Made by a program: the position numbers and the translations under genes. From the NCBI RefSeq assembly GCF_000577615.1, contig NZ_CBXX010000023.1, positions 1 to 64,000 on the forward strand: 64,000 nt of DNA, in the 5' to 3' direction. Source of the stretch: Herbaspirillum sp. RV1423. Its GTDB lineage: Bacteria; Pseudomonadota; Gammaproteobacteria; Burkholderiales; Burkholderiaceae_D. This document shows, one piece after another, positions 8,865 to 16,743 of the stretch (within the stretch, counting starts at the first letter, position 1; the number at the start of each line of letters is the position of its first letter). The notes beneath the pieces were generated by a model. The model made no database searches. It was not told where the DNA came from and saw nothing but the letters and a program-made list of their open reading frames with translations.

Positions 8865-8937
8865 ATCGGCAATCGCCTCTTCGTGGGCGCTTTTCTGTTC
8901 GTTAAAACAAAATTCCTGAAACTTGCTGGCCGAAAAA

Positions 8938-9933
8938 TCAAAGTACTTTGATGCCGTCGATGGCAATGCGCGACTGTTCGCGTGCAATGCCGTTGATCAG
9001 CGGCTCGCCGAAATCGGGCAGGCTGATTTCGAAACTGTCGCCGAGCTGGGTGCGCACGCCGTCGGCGAACGACAAGGTCGCGGTGCCGAAGAAATGTACA
9101 TGGATGTCGCCCGGACGCAGGAACTGGTTGTACTTGAAGTGGTGGTATTCCAGGTTCTCGATCGCATGGCACATATTGTCCTGGCCGGACAGGAATTCCT
9201 TCTCCCAGATCACGCGGCCATCGCGGCGGATGCGGCTCATGCCGACCAGATTGGCGGGCAGGTCGCCGACCAGGAGTTCCGGGCCGAACGAACAGTAGCG
9301 CAGCTTGGAGTGCGCCAGATACAGGTAATTCTTGCGCTCGACCACGTGGTCGGAAAATTCGTTGCCGATGGCGAAGCCGAGACGATGTGGCCGGCCGTCA
9401 TCGCCGATGAGGTACAGGCCGGTCAGCTCGGGTTCTTCGCCGGCATCCTCGGCGAACTCCGGCACCGGAAAGGCGGCGCCGGGATTGACCACGATGGCGC
9501 CGTCGCCCTTGTAGAACCATTCCGGCTGGGCGCCGATCTTGCCGCGGCCCGGACGTCCGCCCTCCAGCCCCCATTTGAAGATGCGCATGGTGTCGGTCAT
9601 GGCGCTTTCGTCGTCGTCCAGCTTCTGGTGCATTTTGTCGCGCGTGGCGGCGCTGCCCAGATGGGTCAGACCGGTGCCCGACACCAGGCAGTGCGCCGGA
9701 TCTTCATGATCCAATGGAGCCAGGACGCGATTTTCACTGAGGATGGCGGCGTAGTCTTCCTGCACATTGCTATTGAGCAGTTGCGCCTGGCGTTCCAGCG
9801 AATTGCCCGTGGCAATTGCCAGCAGCGCCAGCTCGCGCATGGTCTTGACCTGGGAAACCACGTTGATGGCCTTGCCATTGACGATGCCGACTTTGCGGCC
9901 GCCCTGGCGGTCTTCGAATTGAATCAGTCTCAC
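8938..9933 (-). CDS. FAH family protein, AraD1/GguC type
   Basis: A 331-residue member of the AraD1 (GguC) branch of the FAH superfamily, distinct from the FAH protein at 2681. The metal carboxylates are visible in GEEPELTGLYLI (E-x-x-E region), and GNEFSDHVVERKNYLYLAHSK is characteristic of this branch. Members are linked to arabinonate or galactarate catabolism, often beside sugar transporters, and act on 2-keto-3-deoxy acids. The ATG at 9933 lies about 470 bp from the divergent LysR gene. It is the first gene of the minus-strand sugar-acid locus, with its own promoter likely in the region carrying the palindromic element. Exact reaction unknown. Confidence 0.85.
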   Translation of the reverse strand: MRLIQFEDRQGGRKVGIVNGKAINVVSQVKTMRELALLAIATGNSLERQAQLLNSNVQEDYAAILSENRVLAPLDHEDPAHCLVSGTGLTHLGSAATRDKMHQKLDDDESAMTDTMRIFKWGLEGGRPGRGKIGAQPEWFYKGDGAIVVNPGAAFPVPEFAEDAGEEPELTGLYLIGDDGRPHRLGFAIGNEFSDHVVERKNYLYLAHSKLRYCSFGPELLVGDLPANLVGMSRIRRDGRVIWEKEFLSGQDNMCHAIENLEYHHFKYNQFLRPGDIHVHFFGTATLSFADGVRTQLGDSFEISLPDFGEPLINGIAREQSRIAIDGIKVL

Positions 9934-10404
9934 GCTGTCTCCGATGGATGGCGAGAAATTTGCGGACGCAGCCGAACGCGCATCCGATGCTGTGGCGCAG
10001 CAAAGGCGCCCTGCACGCCGAATTCATCCGAGTCAGATCAATTCCGCAAATATCTCCATAATTAATTATTCGCATCCTAGGGCCTGTTAATAATCAATTT
10101 GCGAGATGCGTTCGCCCCAGAAGGCGTGCTGGCAAGGCGCGTAGCGTGGCAGGTGGCGGGCCCACCTGCCACGCCATGCAACGCCGCCAGCGCGCCTTCT
10201 GGGGCGAACCCTTCGGGAACGGCTGCAGGCGTCGCCTGCCGTTGTTGCCGCTCCTTGCCGTAGTACCGCTACGTCGCGTCGCTGCGCCTAGGCAATCAAC
10301 GCCTGCCGCGCGTTCGCACTCGCAAATTGATTATTAACAGGCCCTCGTATGGATGCGTTAGCATTGTGTTTTTGCCGGACAAAATATAAGAGGCTTCTCC
10401 AACG
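9934..10404. promoter_or_regulatory. Divergent intergenic region between AraD1-type gene and LysR regulator
   Basis: This 471-bp divergent gap should hold both promoters and the LysR operator. More than half of it (10079-10345) is a palindromic repeat element. Directly flanking the element are CGCATCC on the left (10071-10077) and GGATGCG on the right, which together would form an operator-like dyad if the element were absent. An AT-rich stretch (ATAATTAATTATT) lies just left of the dyad. Confidence 0.5.
10079..10345. repeat. 267-bp palindromic element with 27-bp perfect terminal inverted repeats (MITE-like)
   Basis: The ends are perfect 27-bp inverted repeats (10079-10105 and 10319-10345, starting AGGGCCTGTTAATAATC). 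Inside the left half is a nested cruciform: 17-bp perfect arms at 10110-10126 and 10193-10209 surround a 13-bp perfect stem at 10144-10156 / 10162-10174 with a 5-base loop. The right half has a further dyad around GCAGGCGTCGCCTGC. No open frame of coding character is present, so it is non-autonomous. The structure fits a MITE or another dispersed palindromic repeat. No second copy occurs in this window. Confidence 0.8.
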
Positions 10405-11400
10405 ATGTCTAATGACCTTAATTCATCGGGTGATAACCAACTGCAAGGATTGCAGGATACATTGCAAGAAACGTCTTCCGTATTGCCTTCGGTAGGCGCC
10501 ATCGTCAGCCGCCTGCGCTTCAGGCAGGTGGCGCTCCTGACGGCGCTGGACGAGCAGGGCTCGCTGCACAAGGCGGCGGAAGTCATGCACATGACGCAGC
10601 CGGCGGCCACCAAGGCCTTGCACGAAATGGAATCGGCGCTGGGCGTGACCTTGTTCGACCGTTCGCCGCGCGGCATCGAAGCCACCGAGCTGGGACGCTG
10701 CGTGATCCGCTATGCACGGCTGATCCAGAGCGACATCAGCAACTTGCGCGACGAATTGCAAGGCATGCTGACCGGGCAGGGCGGCCGTCTGTCCATTGGC
10801 ACCATCATGGGCGCCGCGCCGCTGGTCACGCGCGCGCTGACGCGCCTGCGCGAAGTGCAGCCGGAAGTCTCGATCGAAATCACCGAAGACACCAGCGCGC
10901 GCCAGTTGCTGCTGCTCGACCAGGGCCGCATCGACCTGATGGTGGGACGCTCCTCGGTCAGTTCGCAGCCGCAACTCTATAACTACGAAATGCTGCGCGG
11001 AGAGCCGATGTGCATCGTCACCGGCCTCGACCATCCGCTGGCGACGGTGCAGAAGGTACGGCTGCAGGAATTGCTGACATCGTCGTGGATCGTCTATTCC
11101 AGCAATATGCCCATGCGCATCTGGATAGAACATGAATTCAAGCTGGAAGGCCTGAAGCTGCCGCGCAACGTCATCGAGACCGCTTCGCCTTTCGTCACCG
11201 TCACCTTGCTGGCGCAGTCCGACATGGTCGCGGTGATGCCGCTGGACATCGCCCATTTTTTCGCCGCCAAGCAGATGCTGTGCATCCTGCCTGTGCATCT
11301 GAAGACCCGCATCGAGCACTATGGTATCGTGACGCGCAAAAATGCCACGCTGTCTTCGATCGGGAAAATGTTCATCAATATCCTGCGCCAGCAAAACTGA
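10405..11400 (+). CDS. LysR family transcriptional regulator
   Basis: A 331-residue LysR-type regulator. The winged helix-turn-helix lies near residues 38-97, later than usual because of an extra 37-residue N-terminal segment. SLHKAAEVMHMTQPAATKALHEME is the recognition region, followed by LGVTLFDRSPRG. The rest is the periplasmic-binding-protein-like effector domain (LSIGTIMGAAPLVTRAL onward). It resembles GbpR-type regulators of sugar and sugar-acid genes. It is divergent from the AraD1-type gene and the sugar-acid locus, so it is the likely local regulator responding to a sugar-acid intermediate. The ATG at 10405 has a weak, distant AGAGG. Confidence 0.9.
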   Translation: MSNDLNSSGDNQLQGLQDTLQETSSVLPSVGAIVSRLRFRQVALLTALDEQGSLHKAAEVMHMTQPAATKALHEMESALGVTLFDRSPRGIEATELGRCVIRYARLIQSDISNLRDELQGMLTGQGGRLSIGTIMGAAPLVTRALTRLREVQPEVSIEITEDTSARQLLLLDQGRIDLMVGRSSVSSQPQLYNYEMLRGEPMCIVTGLDHPLATVQKVRLQELLTSSWIVYSSNMPMRIWIEHEFKLEGLKLPRNVIETASPFVTVTLLAQSDMVAVMPLDIAHFFAAKQMLCILPVHLKTRIEHYGIVTRKNATLSSIGKMFINILRQQN

Positions 11401-11447
11401 CCAGCCGCCTCCGCACCTGCCCGCAGCATCCTTTTGCAAAGAAATCC

Positions 11448-12263
11448 ATGAAGTCTGTCGTCAAATCCTCGGTACCTTCCACGCTGCGCCTGGCCGTCAT
11501 GACAAGTATCGTCGCCCTCCTGGCCGCCTGCGCCAATATGCGGGACACCCAAAAAGCGCATGATCCGGCGGCCAAGCAAATCCGCCTGGATCAGGCGCTG
11601 GCGCTGTTTTCCGCCAATCCCCCCGAAGGGTTGCCGAACGGATGGGAGCCGCTGGTGCTGATGCGCAAGAAAAAAATGACCGAGTACGGCCTGGTCAAGG
11701 ACGGCGACCGCACGGTATTGCGCGCTTATGCCGACAAGGCGTCGTCGGGACTGCGCCACACCGTCAGCATTGATCCGGCCAAGCAGCCGTGGTTGAGCTG
11801 GAGTTGGAAGACTTCCGCGCTGATCAAGACCGCCGACAACCGCTACCGCGACACCGAGGACTCGCCGGTGCGCATTGTCCTGGCTTTCGACGGCGACAAG
11901 AGCAAGCTCTCCTTCATGGACACCATCCTGTTCGACACCGCCAAGCTGGTGTCGGGACATGAATTTCCCTACGCGACCCTGATGTACATCTGGGAAAACA
12001 AAGCGCCGAAGGGGAGCGTCATCGCCAATACGCGCACCGGCCGTATCCAGATGCTGGTCGCCGAAAGCGGGCCGGCGAATGTCGGCAAATGGGTCGGCTA
12101 CCAACGCAATATCGTCGACGACTACGTGAAGATTTACGGCGAACAGCCGGGACGCCTGATCGGCGTCGGCGTGTTGACCGATACCGACAACACCGAAGAA
12201 AAAGTCGAAGCCTGGTACGGCGATATCCGCCTGCTGCGCCAGCCTGCCGTCGTCACGGAATAA
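11448..12263 (+). CDS. DUF3047 domain-containing lipoprotein
   Basis: A 271-residue predicted lipoprotein. The signal sequence from ATG 11448 ends in the lipobox LLAAC, so Cys near residue 28 would be lipidated. The mature region matches the DUF3047 family by pattern: WSWKTSALIKTADNRYRDTEDSPVRIVLAFDG, then LMYIWENK and a C-terminal GVLTDTDNT segment. The function of the family is unknown. The ATG sits 47 bp after the LysR stop and is preceded by AAAGAAA only. A longer in-frame reading inside the LysR gene is rejected because it buries the signal peptide. Confidence 0.85.
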   Translation: MKSVVKSSVPSTLRLAVMTSIVALLAACANMRDTQKAHDPAAKQIRLDQALALFSANPPEGLPNGWEPLVLMRKKKMTEYGLVKDGDRTVLRAYADKASSGLRHTVSIDPAKQPWLSWSWKTSALIKTADNRYRDTEDSPVRIVLAFDGDKSKLSFMDTILFDTAKLVSGHEFPYATLMYIWENKAPKGSVIANTRTGRIQMLVAESGPANVGKWVGYQRNIVDDYVKIYGEQPGRLIGVGVLTDTDNTEEKVEAWYGDIRLLRQPAVVTE

Positions 12264-12284
12264 TCGCTTGCGCTGACATTGGCA

Positions 12285-12638
12285 TCAGCGGGCGGCGAAC
12301 AGGGCGATGAGCGCCAGCAGGGCCGGTAAACCTTGTACATAGAGGATCGAGCGTTTGGCGGTCAGGCCGCCATAAATGCCGGCGATCAGCACGCAGGCGA
12401 CGAAAAACAGCTTGATGGCGCCGTCGTCGCCGACCAGTCCCCACGCCAGGCCGGCCGCCAGAAAACCGTTGTACAGGCCCTGATTTGCCGCGAGCGTTTT
12501 CGATGCTTCGGCCGCTTCGCGCGATTGCCGGAAGGTCTTCAGTCCGATCGGCTGCGTCCACAGGAACATCTCCAGCACCAGGATCCAGACGTGCAGTACG
12601 GCGATCAGTGCGATCAGAATGTCGGCAACCAGTTTCAT
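12285..12638 (-). CDS. DUF1304 family membrane protein
   Basis: A 117-residue protein with four predicted transmembrane helices (LVADILIALIAVLHVWILVL, then LYNGFLAAGLAWGL, LFFVACVLIAGIYGG and a C-terminal hydrophobic helix). The EMFLW and NQGLYNGFLA motifs identify the DUF1304 family of small inner-membrane proteins of unknown function. The frame ends 21 bp from the convergent DUF3047 gene. No operon partner is evident. Confidence 0.85.
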   Translation of the reverse strand: MKLVADILIALIAVLHVWILVLEMFLWTQPIGLKTFRQSREAAEASKTLAANQGLYNGFLAAGLAWGLVGDDGAIKLFFVACVLIAGIYGGLTAKRSILYVQGLPALLALIALFAAR

Positions 12639-12858
12639 GTGTTCTCCTTGTTATCGTTCGATTTATCGTCGGATGGCCGATGAGCGTCGATCATGCCTGA
12701 AACGACAATTTCTGGATAGCGGTTGCAGCCATCGTGCAATCACCGTTAAAATGGCGCCGGGCCTGACAGGAAGCCCGCTCTCGCGAAAGCTGATGCGCCT
12801 GTAGATTTGTTATGCGGTACTTCCTTTTCGGATACGCCCTGACGTTGAAACCTTGACA

Positions 12859-12879
12859 TGACCGTAGCGAGAACGGTCA
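12859..12879. promoter_or_regulatory. Operator-like inverted repeat upstream of the 154-residue hypothetical gene
   Basis: A perfect 7-bp dyad TGACCGT / ACGGTCA with a 7-base spacer lies 16 bp before the start codon at 12896. It overlaps a TTGACA hexamer (12853-12858) for which no -10 was found. Its position suggests a repressor site or a 5' leader hairpin. Confidence 0.35.
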
Positions 12880-12895
12880 CGATGAAAGGAACGTT

Positions 12896-13360
12896 ATGTG
12901 GTCCACCACCCATCCCCTGTTTAAACAATTCCGAGCCATTTCCGGCGAATCCTGCTGCAACAGCGAGTTCTTGCGTCGCCACGCGCGCCGCCTGGTGCGC
13001 GAAGGCCGCTCCGGCCAGCCCAGCAAGGCCTTGCCGGTGCTGCGCCGGATCATCGACGCCGGCGTGATGCCGGAACTCGGCGTTGCCGACCTCTATGCCG
13101 TCCGCGACACCTTGCAGCTCAAGCATGTCCTGCATACGCTGGCGCGCGAACTCGGTTTCGCCGGCTGGGAAACTTGCAAGCACGACATCGACAGCCGCGG
13201 CATGGAAGTGCTGGACCGCTACCGGCTGGAGCAAGGCCAGTTCGGCGACTTCCGCCAGAACTGGTTTGCCGACCAGGAAACGGCGCGCGCATGGCAGCAG
13301 CAGAACGGCGGCTACCTCGTCGCTTATGGCAGGCAGGCGGTGGCGATTCTGGCGGATTGA
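12896..13360 (+). CDS. Hypothetical protein, 154 residues
   Basis: I do not recognise a named family. The ATG at 12896 has AAAGGA about 6 bases upstream. The protein is soluble and rich in Arg, Gln and Trp. It contains FRRHARRLVREGR-like basic residues early (SEFLRRHARRLVREG), then a central LPVLRRIIDAGV and LKHVLHTLARELGFAGWE. It ends with a Trp/Gln-rich segment and a GGYLVAYGRQAV tail. There is no signal peptide or membrane helix. Codon use matches the neighbours, so recent transfer is not suggested. An operator-like dyad precedes it. It may act alone; flanking genes are on the opposite strand. Confidence 0.75.
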   Translation: MWSTTHPLFKQFRAISGESCCNSEFLRRHARRLVREGRSGQPSKALPVLRRIIDAGVMPELGVADLYAVRDTLQLKHVLHTLARELGFAGWETCKHDIDSRGMEVLDRYRLEQGQFGDFRQNWFADQETARAWQQQNGGYLVAYGRQAVAILAD

Positions 13361-13415
13361 TTAGAACGTATTGCGGTACCTATTGATGCAATGACTTCTA
13401 ATCGATGCCGCAATG

Positions 13416-13445
13416 AAAAACGGCGGCACATTTATGCGCCGCCGT
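13416..13445 (-). terminator. Intrinsic terminator downstream of M20 amidohydrolase gene
   Basis: An 8-bp stem ACGGCGGC / GCCGCCGT (13420-13427 with 13438-13445) is followed on the minus strand by a T-run (A-run 13416-13420 on plus). It lies 20 bp past the amidohydrolase stop and could also end transcription from the convergent hypothetical gene. Confidence 0.7.
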
Positions 13446-13465
13446 GTTGAAGGCGTCCCGTGCGC

Positions 13466-14659
13466 TTACCGGGGTTTGAGGAAAGCCTCCGCCAGCCGCA
13501 CCCAATAGGTCGCGCCGAGCGGCAGCAGGTCGTCGTTGAAGTCATAGCTCGGGTTGTGCAGGTTGCATGGCCCCAGGCCGTGGCCGCTGTCGCGGTGGCC
13601 GCCTTCACCGTTACCGATGAAAACATAGCAGCCGGGTTTGTGCTGCAGCATGAAGGCGAAATCTTCCGCGCCCATGGTCGGCTCGACTGTGGCGTCGACG
13701 TTGTCGGCGCCGACCACGCCTTGCATGACTTCAACGGCAAACGCAGTCTCCTTGGCATGGTTGATCAGCGGCGGGTAGTTGCGCGTGAAGTTGAACTCGA
13801 CTTCAGCATCGAAGGCGGCAGCGGTGTGCTCGGCAATCTCGCGCATGCGGCGCTCGATCAGGTCCAGCACCGGCGTGCTGAAGGTGCGCACGGTGCCGAT
13901 CAGGCTGGCATCGTCGGGAATCACGTTGGTGGCGCTGCCGGCGTGGATCTGGGTGATCGACAGCACCGCCGGATCGTTGGGATTGGCGTTGCGCGACACA
14001 ATGGTCTGCCAGCTCTGCGCGATCTGCACCGCCGTCATGACCGGGTCGATGCTCTTGTGCGGTTGCGCCGCATGCGAGCCCTTGCCCTTGACGATCACTT
14101 CGAACTCATTGCTCGACGCCATCATCGGGCCGGGCGTGACGCCGAACTGGCCGGCCTTCATGCCGGGCCAGTTGTGCATGCCGAACACCGCATCCATCGG
14201 ATATTTCTCGAACAGACCGTCCCGGATCATGCGTTCGGCGCCGCGTCCGCCTTCTTCGGCCGGCTGGAAAATCACATACACTGTGCCGTCGAAATCGCGA
14301 TACTGCGACAGGTGGTGTGCCGCGCCCAGCAGCATGGCGGTATGGCCGTCGTGGCCGCAGGCGTGCATCTTGCCTGCATGTCTCGATGCGTGCTGGAAGG
14401 TATTGAGCTCCGGCATCGGCAACGCGTCCATGTCGGCGCGCAAGCCGATGGCGCGCGGGCTGCTGCCGTTCTTGATGATGCCGACCACGCCCGTGACGCC
14501 CAGGCCGCGCACGACCGGAATGCCCCATTCGGTCAGTTTCTGCGCCACCACGTCGGAGGTGCGCTGTTCTTCGTAGCTCAATTCGGGGTGGGCGTGGATG
14601 TCGCGCCGGATTTTTTGCAGTTCCGCGTGGAATTTGGTGATCGGATCGATGAGTTTCAT
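13466..14659 (-). CDS. M20 family metallo-amidohydrolase (hippurate hydrolase/aminoacylase-like)
   Basis: A 397-residue M20D amidohydrolase. Early RRDIHAHPELSYEE, then LRADMDALPM, the metal-binding GKMHACGHDGHTAMLLGAA and FQPAEEGGRGAERM (catalytic Glu-Glu) are all present, and the C-terminal TMGAEDFAFML supplies the last ligand region. Such enzymes hydrolyse N-acyl amino acids or related amides in the cytoplasm. The ATG at 14659 has GAGGCAC upstream and is preferred to an in-frame GTG 21 bp earlier. It is divergent from a dipeptide-type ABC operon, which suggests that operon imports its substrate. Confidence 0.92.
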   Translation of the reverse strand: MKLIDPITKFHAELQKIRRDIHAHPELSYEEQRTSDVVAQKLTEWGIPVVRGLGVTGVVGIIKNGSSPRAIGLRADMDALPMPELNTFQHASRHAGKMHACGHDGHTAMLLGAAHHLSQYRDFDGTVYVIFQPAEEGGRGAERMIRDGLFEKYPMDAVFGMHNWPGMKAGQFGVTPGPMMASSNEFEVIVKGKGSHAAQPHKSIDPVMTAVQIAQSWQTIVSRNANPNDPAVLSITQIHAGSATNVIPDDASLIGTVRTFSTPVLDLIERRMREIAEHTAAAFDAEVEFNFTRNYPPLINHAKETAFAVEVMQGVVGADNVDATVEPTMGAEDFAFMLQHKPGCYVFIGNGEGGHRDSGHGLGPCNLHNPSYDFNDDLLPLGATYWVRLAEAFLKPR

Positions 14660-14839
14660 GATGAGTGCCTCGTTAAACACCTGCTATATTGCTATTTCGA
14701 CATTTGTCGTGGAGAGAATGGGGACGGTCTTTTGCCGCCGTGTCGTCTATATTACTCTCAGGTTTCGCGAAATGTAGTTGCTTCTCTTGCACGATTTATG
14801 CACCATCTGCACTTTGCCCTTTAATCCAGCCAACCGCCA

Positions 14840-15817
14840 ATGCTCGTTTTTATCATTCGCCGCTGTGTACAGAGCCTCGCCGTGCTGTTGCTGATGTCGC
14901 TACTGGTGTTCGTCAGCGTCTACGCCATCGGTAATCCGATTGACATCCTCATCAGCGCCGATGCCGACCAGATCGAGCGCGCGCATGTAATTGCGGCGTT
15001 CGGACTGGACCAGCCGCTATGGGTGCAGTATTTTTATTTCATCAAGAACGCGCTGGCCGGCGACATGGGGCGCTCCTTCGTGTATGCGACGCCGGCGCTG
15101 GGACTGATCCTGGAACGCCTGCCCGCCACGCTTGAGCTGGCGATCTCGGCCATCCTGATCGCCATCGTGGTGGGCCTGCCGCTCGGCCTGTGGGCGGGAT
15201 TGCGGCCCAAGGGCCTGGCCGGGAAAACCATCATGACGGTATCGATTTTCGGTTTTTCGCTGCCGACGTTCTGGGTCGGGCTGATGCTGATCATGGTGTT
15301 TGCCGTCGAGCTGGGCTGGCTGCCGACCGGCGGACGCGGGCAGACCCGGATGTTGTTGGGCATTCCGTTCGGCTTCCTGACCTGGGACGGACTCAGGCAT
15401 TTGCTGATGCCGGCGCTCAACCTGGCGTTGTTCAACATCGCGCTCATTATCAGGCTCACGCGATCCGGGACCCAGGAGGCGCTGCTGCAGGACTATGTCA
15501 AGTTCGCGCGCGCCAAGGGTTTGCGCAATAGCCGCATCATCGGCGTGCATGTGCTCAAGAACATTCTCATTCCCATCGTCACCGTGGTGGCGCTGCAATT
15601 TGGTTCCATTATCGCGTTCTCGATCGTCACCGAATCGATCTTCGCGTGGCCGGGCGTGGGCAAGTTGCTGATCGATTCCATTCGCGTACTCGACCGCCCG
15701 GTGATCGTCGCTTTCCTGTCGCTGATCGTGGTGATCTTCATCGCGATCAACCTGTGCGTGGACTTGCTGTATTCGCTGCTGGATCCGCGTGTGCGTCTGT
15801 CGGAAGCGAAAGGCTGA
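14840..15817 (+). CDS. Dipeptide/oligopeptide-type ABC transporter permease (DppB-like)
   Basis: A 325-residue DppB/OppB-type permease. The opening MLVFIIRRCVQSLAVLLLMS, the periplasmic loop with GLDQPLWVQYFYF and GDMGRSF, and the C-terminal EAA loop ARAKGLRNSRIIGVHVLKN are typical, as is TESIFAWPGVGKLL. About six membrane helices are expected. It is the first gene of a four-gene plus-strand operon; the next gene starts 1 bp after its stop. It is divergent from the M20 amidohydrolase across about 180 bp. Confidence 0.92.
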   Translation: MLVFIIRRCVQSLAVLLLMSLLVFVSVYAIGNPIDILISADADQIERAHVIAAFGLDQPLWVQYFYFIKNALAGDMGRSFVYATPALGLILERLPATLELAISAILIAIVVGLPLGLWAGLRPKGLAGKTIMTVSIFGFSLPTFWVGLMLIMVFAVELGWLPTGGRGQTRMLLGIPFGFLTWDGLRHLLMPALNLALFNIALIIRLTRSGTQEALLQDYVKFARAKGLRNSRIIGVHVLKNILIPIVTVVALQFGSIIAFSIVTESIFAWPGVGKLLIDSIRVLDRPVIVAFLSLIVVIFIAINLCVDLLYSLLDPRVRLSEAKG

Positions 15818-15818
15818 C

Positions 15819-16730
15819 ATGCTGAAAAAAATCTTCGGCGCCGACACGCCGTTCACGCCGCCGTTTGTCCGGTTTCTGCAAGGGTTCTTCTCCAGTCGCA
15901 TCGCCACCGTCGGTTTTATCCTGTTGCTGCTGATCCTGCTGGCGGCGATCTTCGCTCCTGTCATTTCGCCGCAAAATCCTTACGACCTGGCGCACCTCGA
16001 CGTCATGGATTCGCGTCTGGAGCCCGGCAAGACCTCGATGGACGGCAATCTGACTTTCCTGCTCGGCACCGACGACCAAGGCCGCGACATGTTGTCGGCA
16101 ATCCTCTATGGCTTGCGCATTTCGGTCATGGTCGGCGTCGTCAGCACCGTGATCGCGCTGGCCATCGGCTTGTCGCTGGGATTGCTGGCCGGCTATGCGG
16201 GCGGCCGCACCGAAGCGCTGATCATGCGCGTGGCCGATATCCAGCTTGCGTTTCCGCCGATTCTCGTCGCGTTGATCTTGCTGGCCTTGACCGGGCGCGG
16301 CATCGACAAGATCATCATCGCGCTGGTCACCGTGCAGTGGGCATATTACGCGCGCACCACGCGCAGCACCGCACTGGTCGAACGCAAAAAAGAATATATC
16401 GAAGCCGCCAGCCTGCTCGGCCTGTCGCCGCTACGCATCATGTTCCGCCATCTGCTGCCGAACTGTCTGCCGCCGCTGATCGTGATTGCTGCCTTGCAGG
16501 TGGCGTCGGCGATTTCACTGGAGGCGACCCTGTCCTTCCTCGGTCTCGGCTTGCCGGTGACCGAGCCGTCGCTGGGGCTGCTGATTTCCAACGGTTTCCA
16601 ATACCTGATGTCGGGCAAATACTGGATCAGTTTCTTCCCCGGCGTGGCCTTGCTGGCGACGGTGGTGGCGATCAATCTCGTCGCCGACCAGTTGCGCGAC
16701 GTGCTCAACCCGCGTTTGCAAGGACAATAA
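15819..16730 (+). CDS. Dipeptide/oligopeptide-type ABC transporter permease (DppC-like)
   Basis: A 303-residue DppC/OppC-type permease. The N-terminal helix FILLLLILLAAIFAPVISPQNPYDLAHLD, LLGTDDQGRDMLSAILYGLRIS and the EAA loop EAASLLGLSPLRIMFRHLLPN are characteristic. The ATG at 15819 directly follows the dppB-like stop (TGAC-ATG), so translation is coupled. It pairs with the DppB-like permease to form the channel. Confidence 0.93.
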   Translation: MLKKIFGADTPFTPPFVRFLQGFFSSRIATVGFILLLLILLAAIFAPVISPQNPYDLAHLDVMDSRLEPGKTSMDGNLTFLLGTDDQGRDMLSAILYGLRISVMVGVVSTVIALAIGLSLGLLAGYAGGRTEALIMRVADIQLAFPPILVALILLALTGRGIDKIIIALVTVQWAYYARTTRSTALVERKKEYIEAASLLGLSPLRIMFRHLLPNCLPPLIVIAALQVASAISLEATLSFLGLGLPVTEPSLGLLISNGFQYLMSGKYWISFFPGVALLATVVAINLVADQLRDVLNPRLQGQ

Positions 16731-16743
16731 GGAGATAATGAGC

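Larger units (their letters stand above)
8541..8937. other. 397-bp gap upstream of transporter operon; no convincing gene except a possible leader-size frame
   Basis: This gap separates the AraD1-type FAH gene from the transporter operon on the minus strand and should contain the operon promoter. Two short minus-strand frames occur (43 codons from 8756 and 46 codons from 8725); only the first has a good ribosome site. A strong hairpin lies at 8828-8864 with arms built on ACGCTC / GAGCGT and CCGGA / TCCGG. No consensus promoter pair stood out. Confidence 0.5.

Noticed and set aside
16738-16743. First ATG of the DppD-like gene
   Set aside because: Only 3 bases from AGGAG; the ATG six bases later has normal spacing. 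The difference is two residues.
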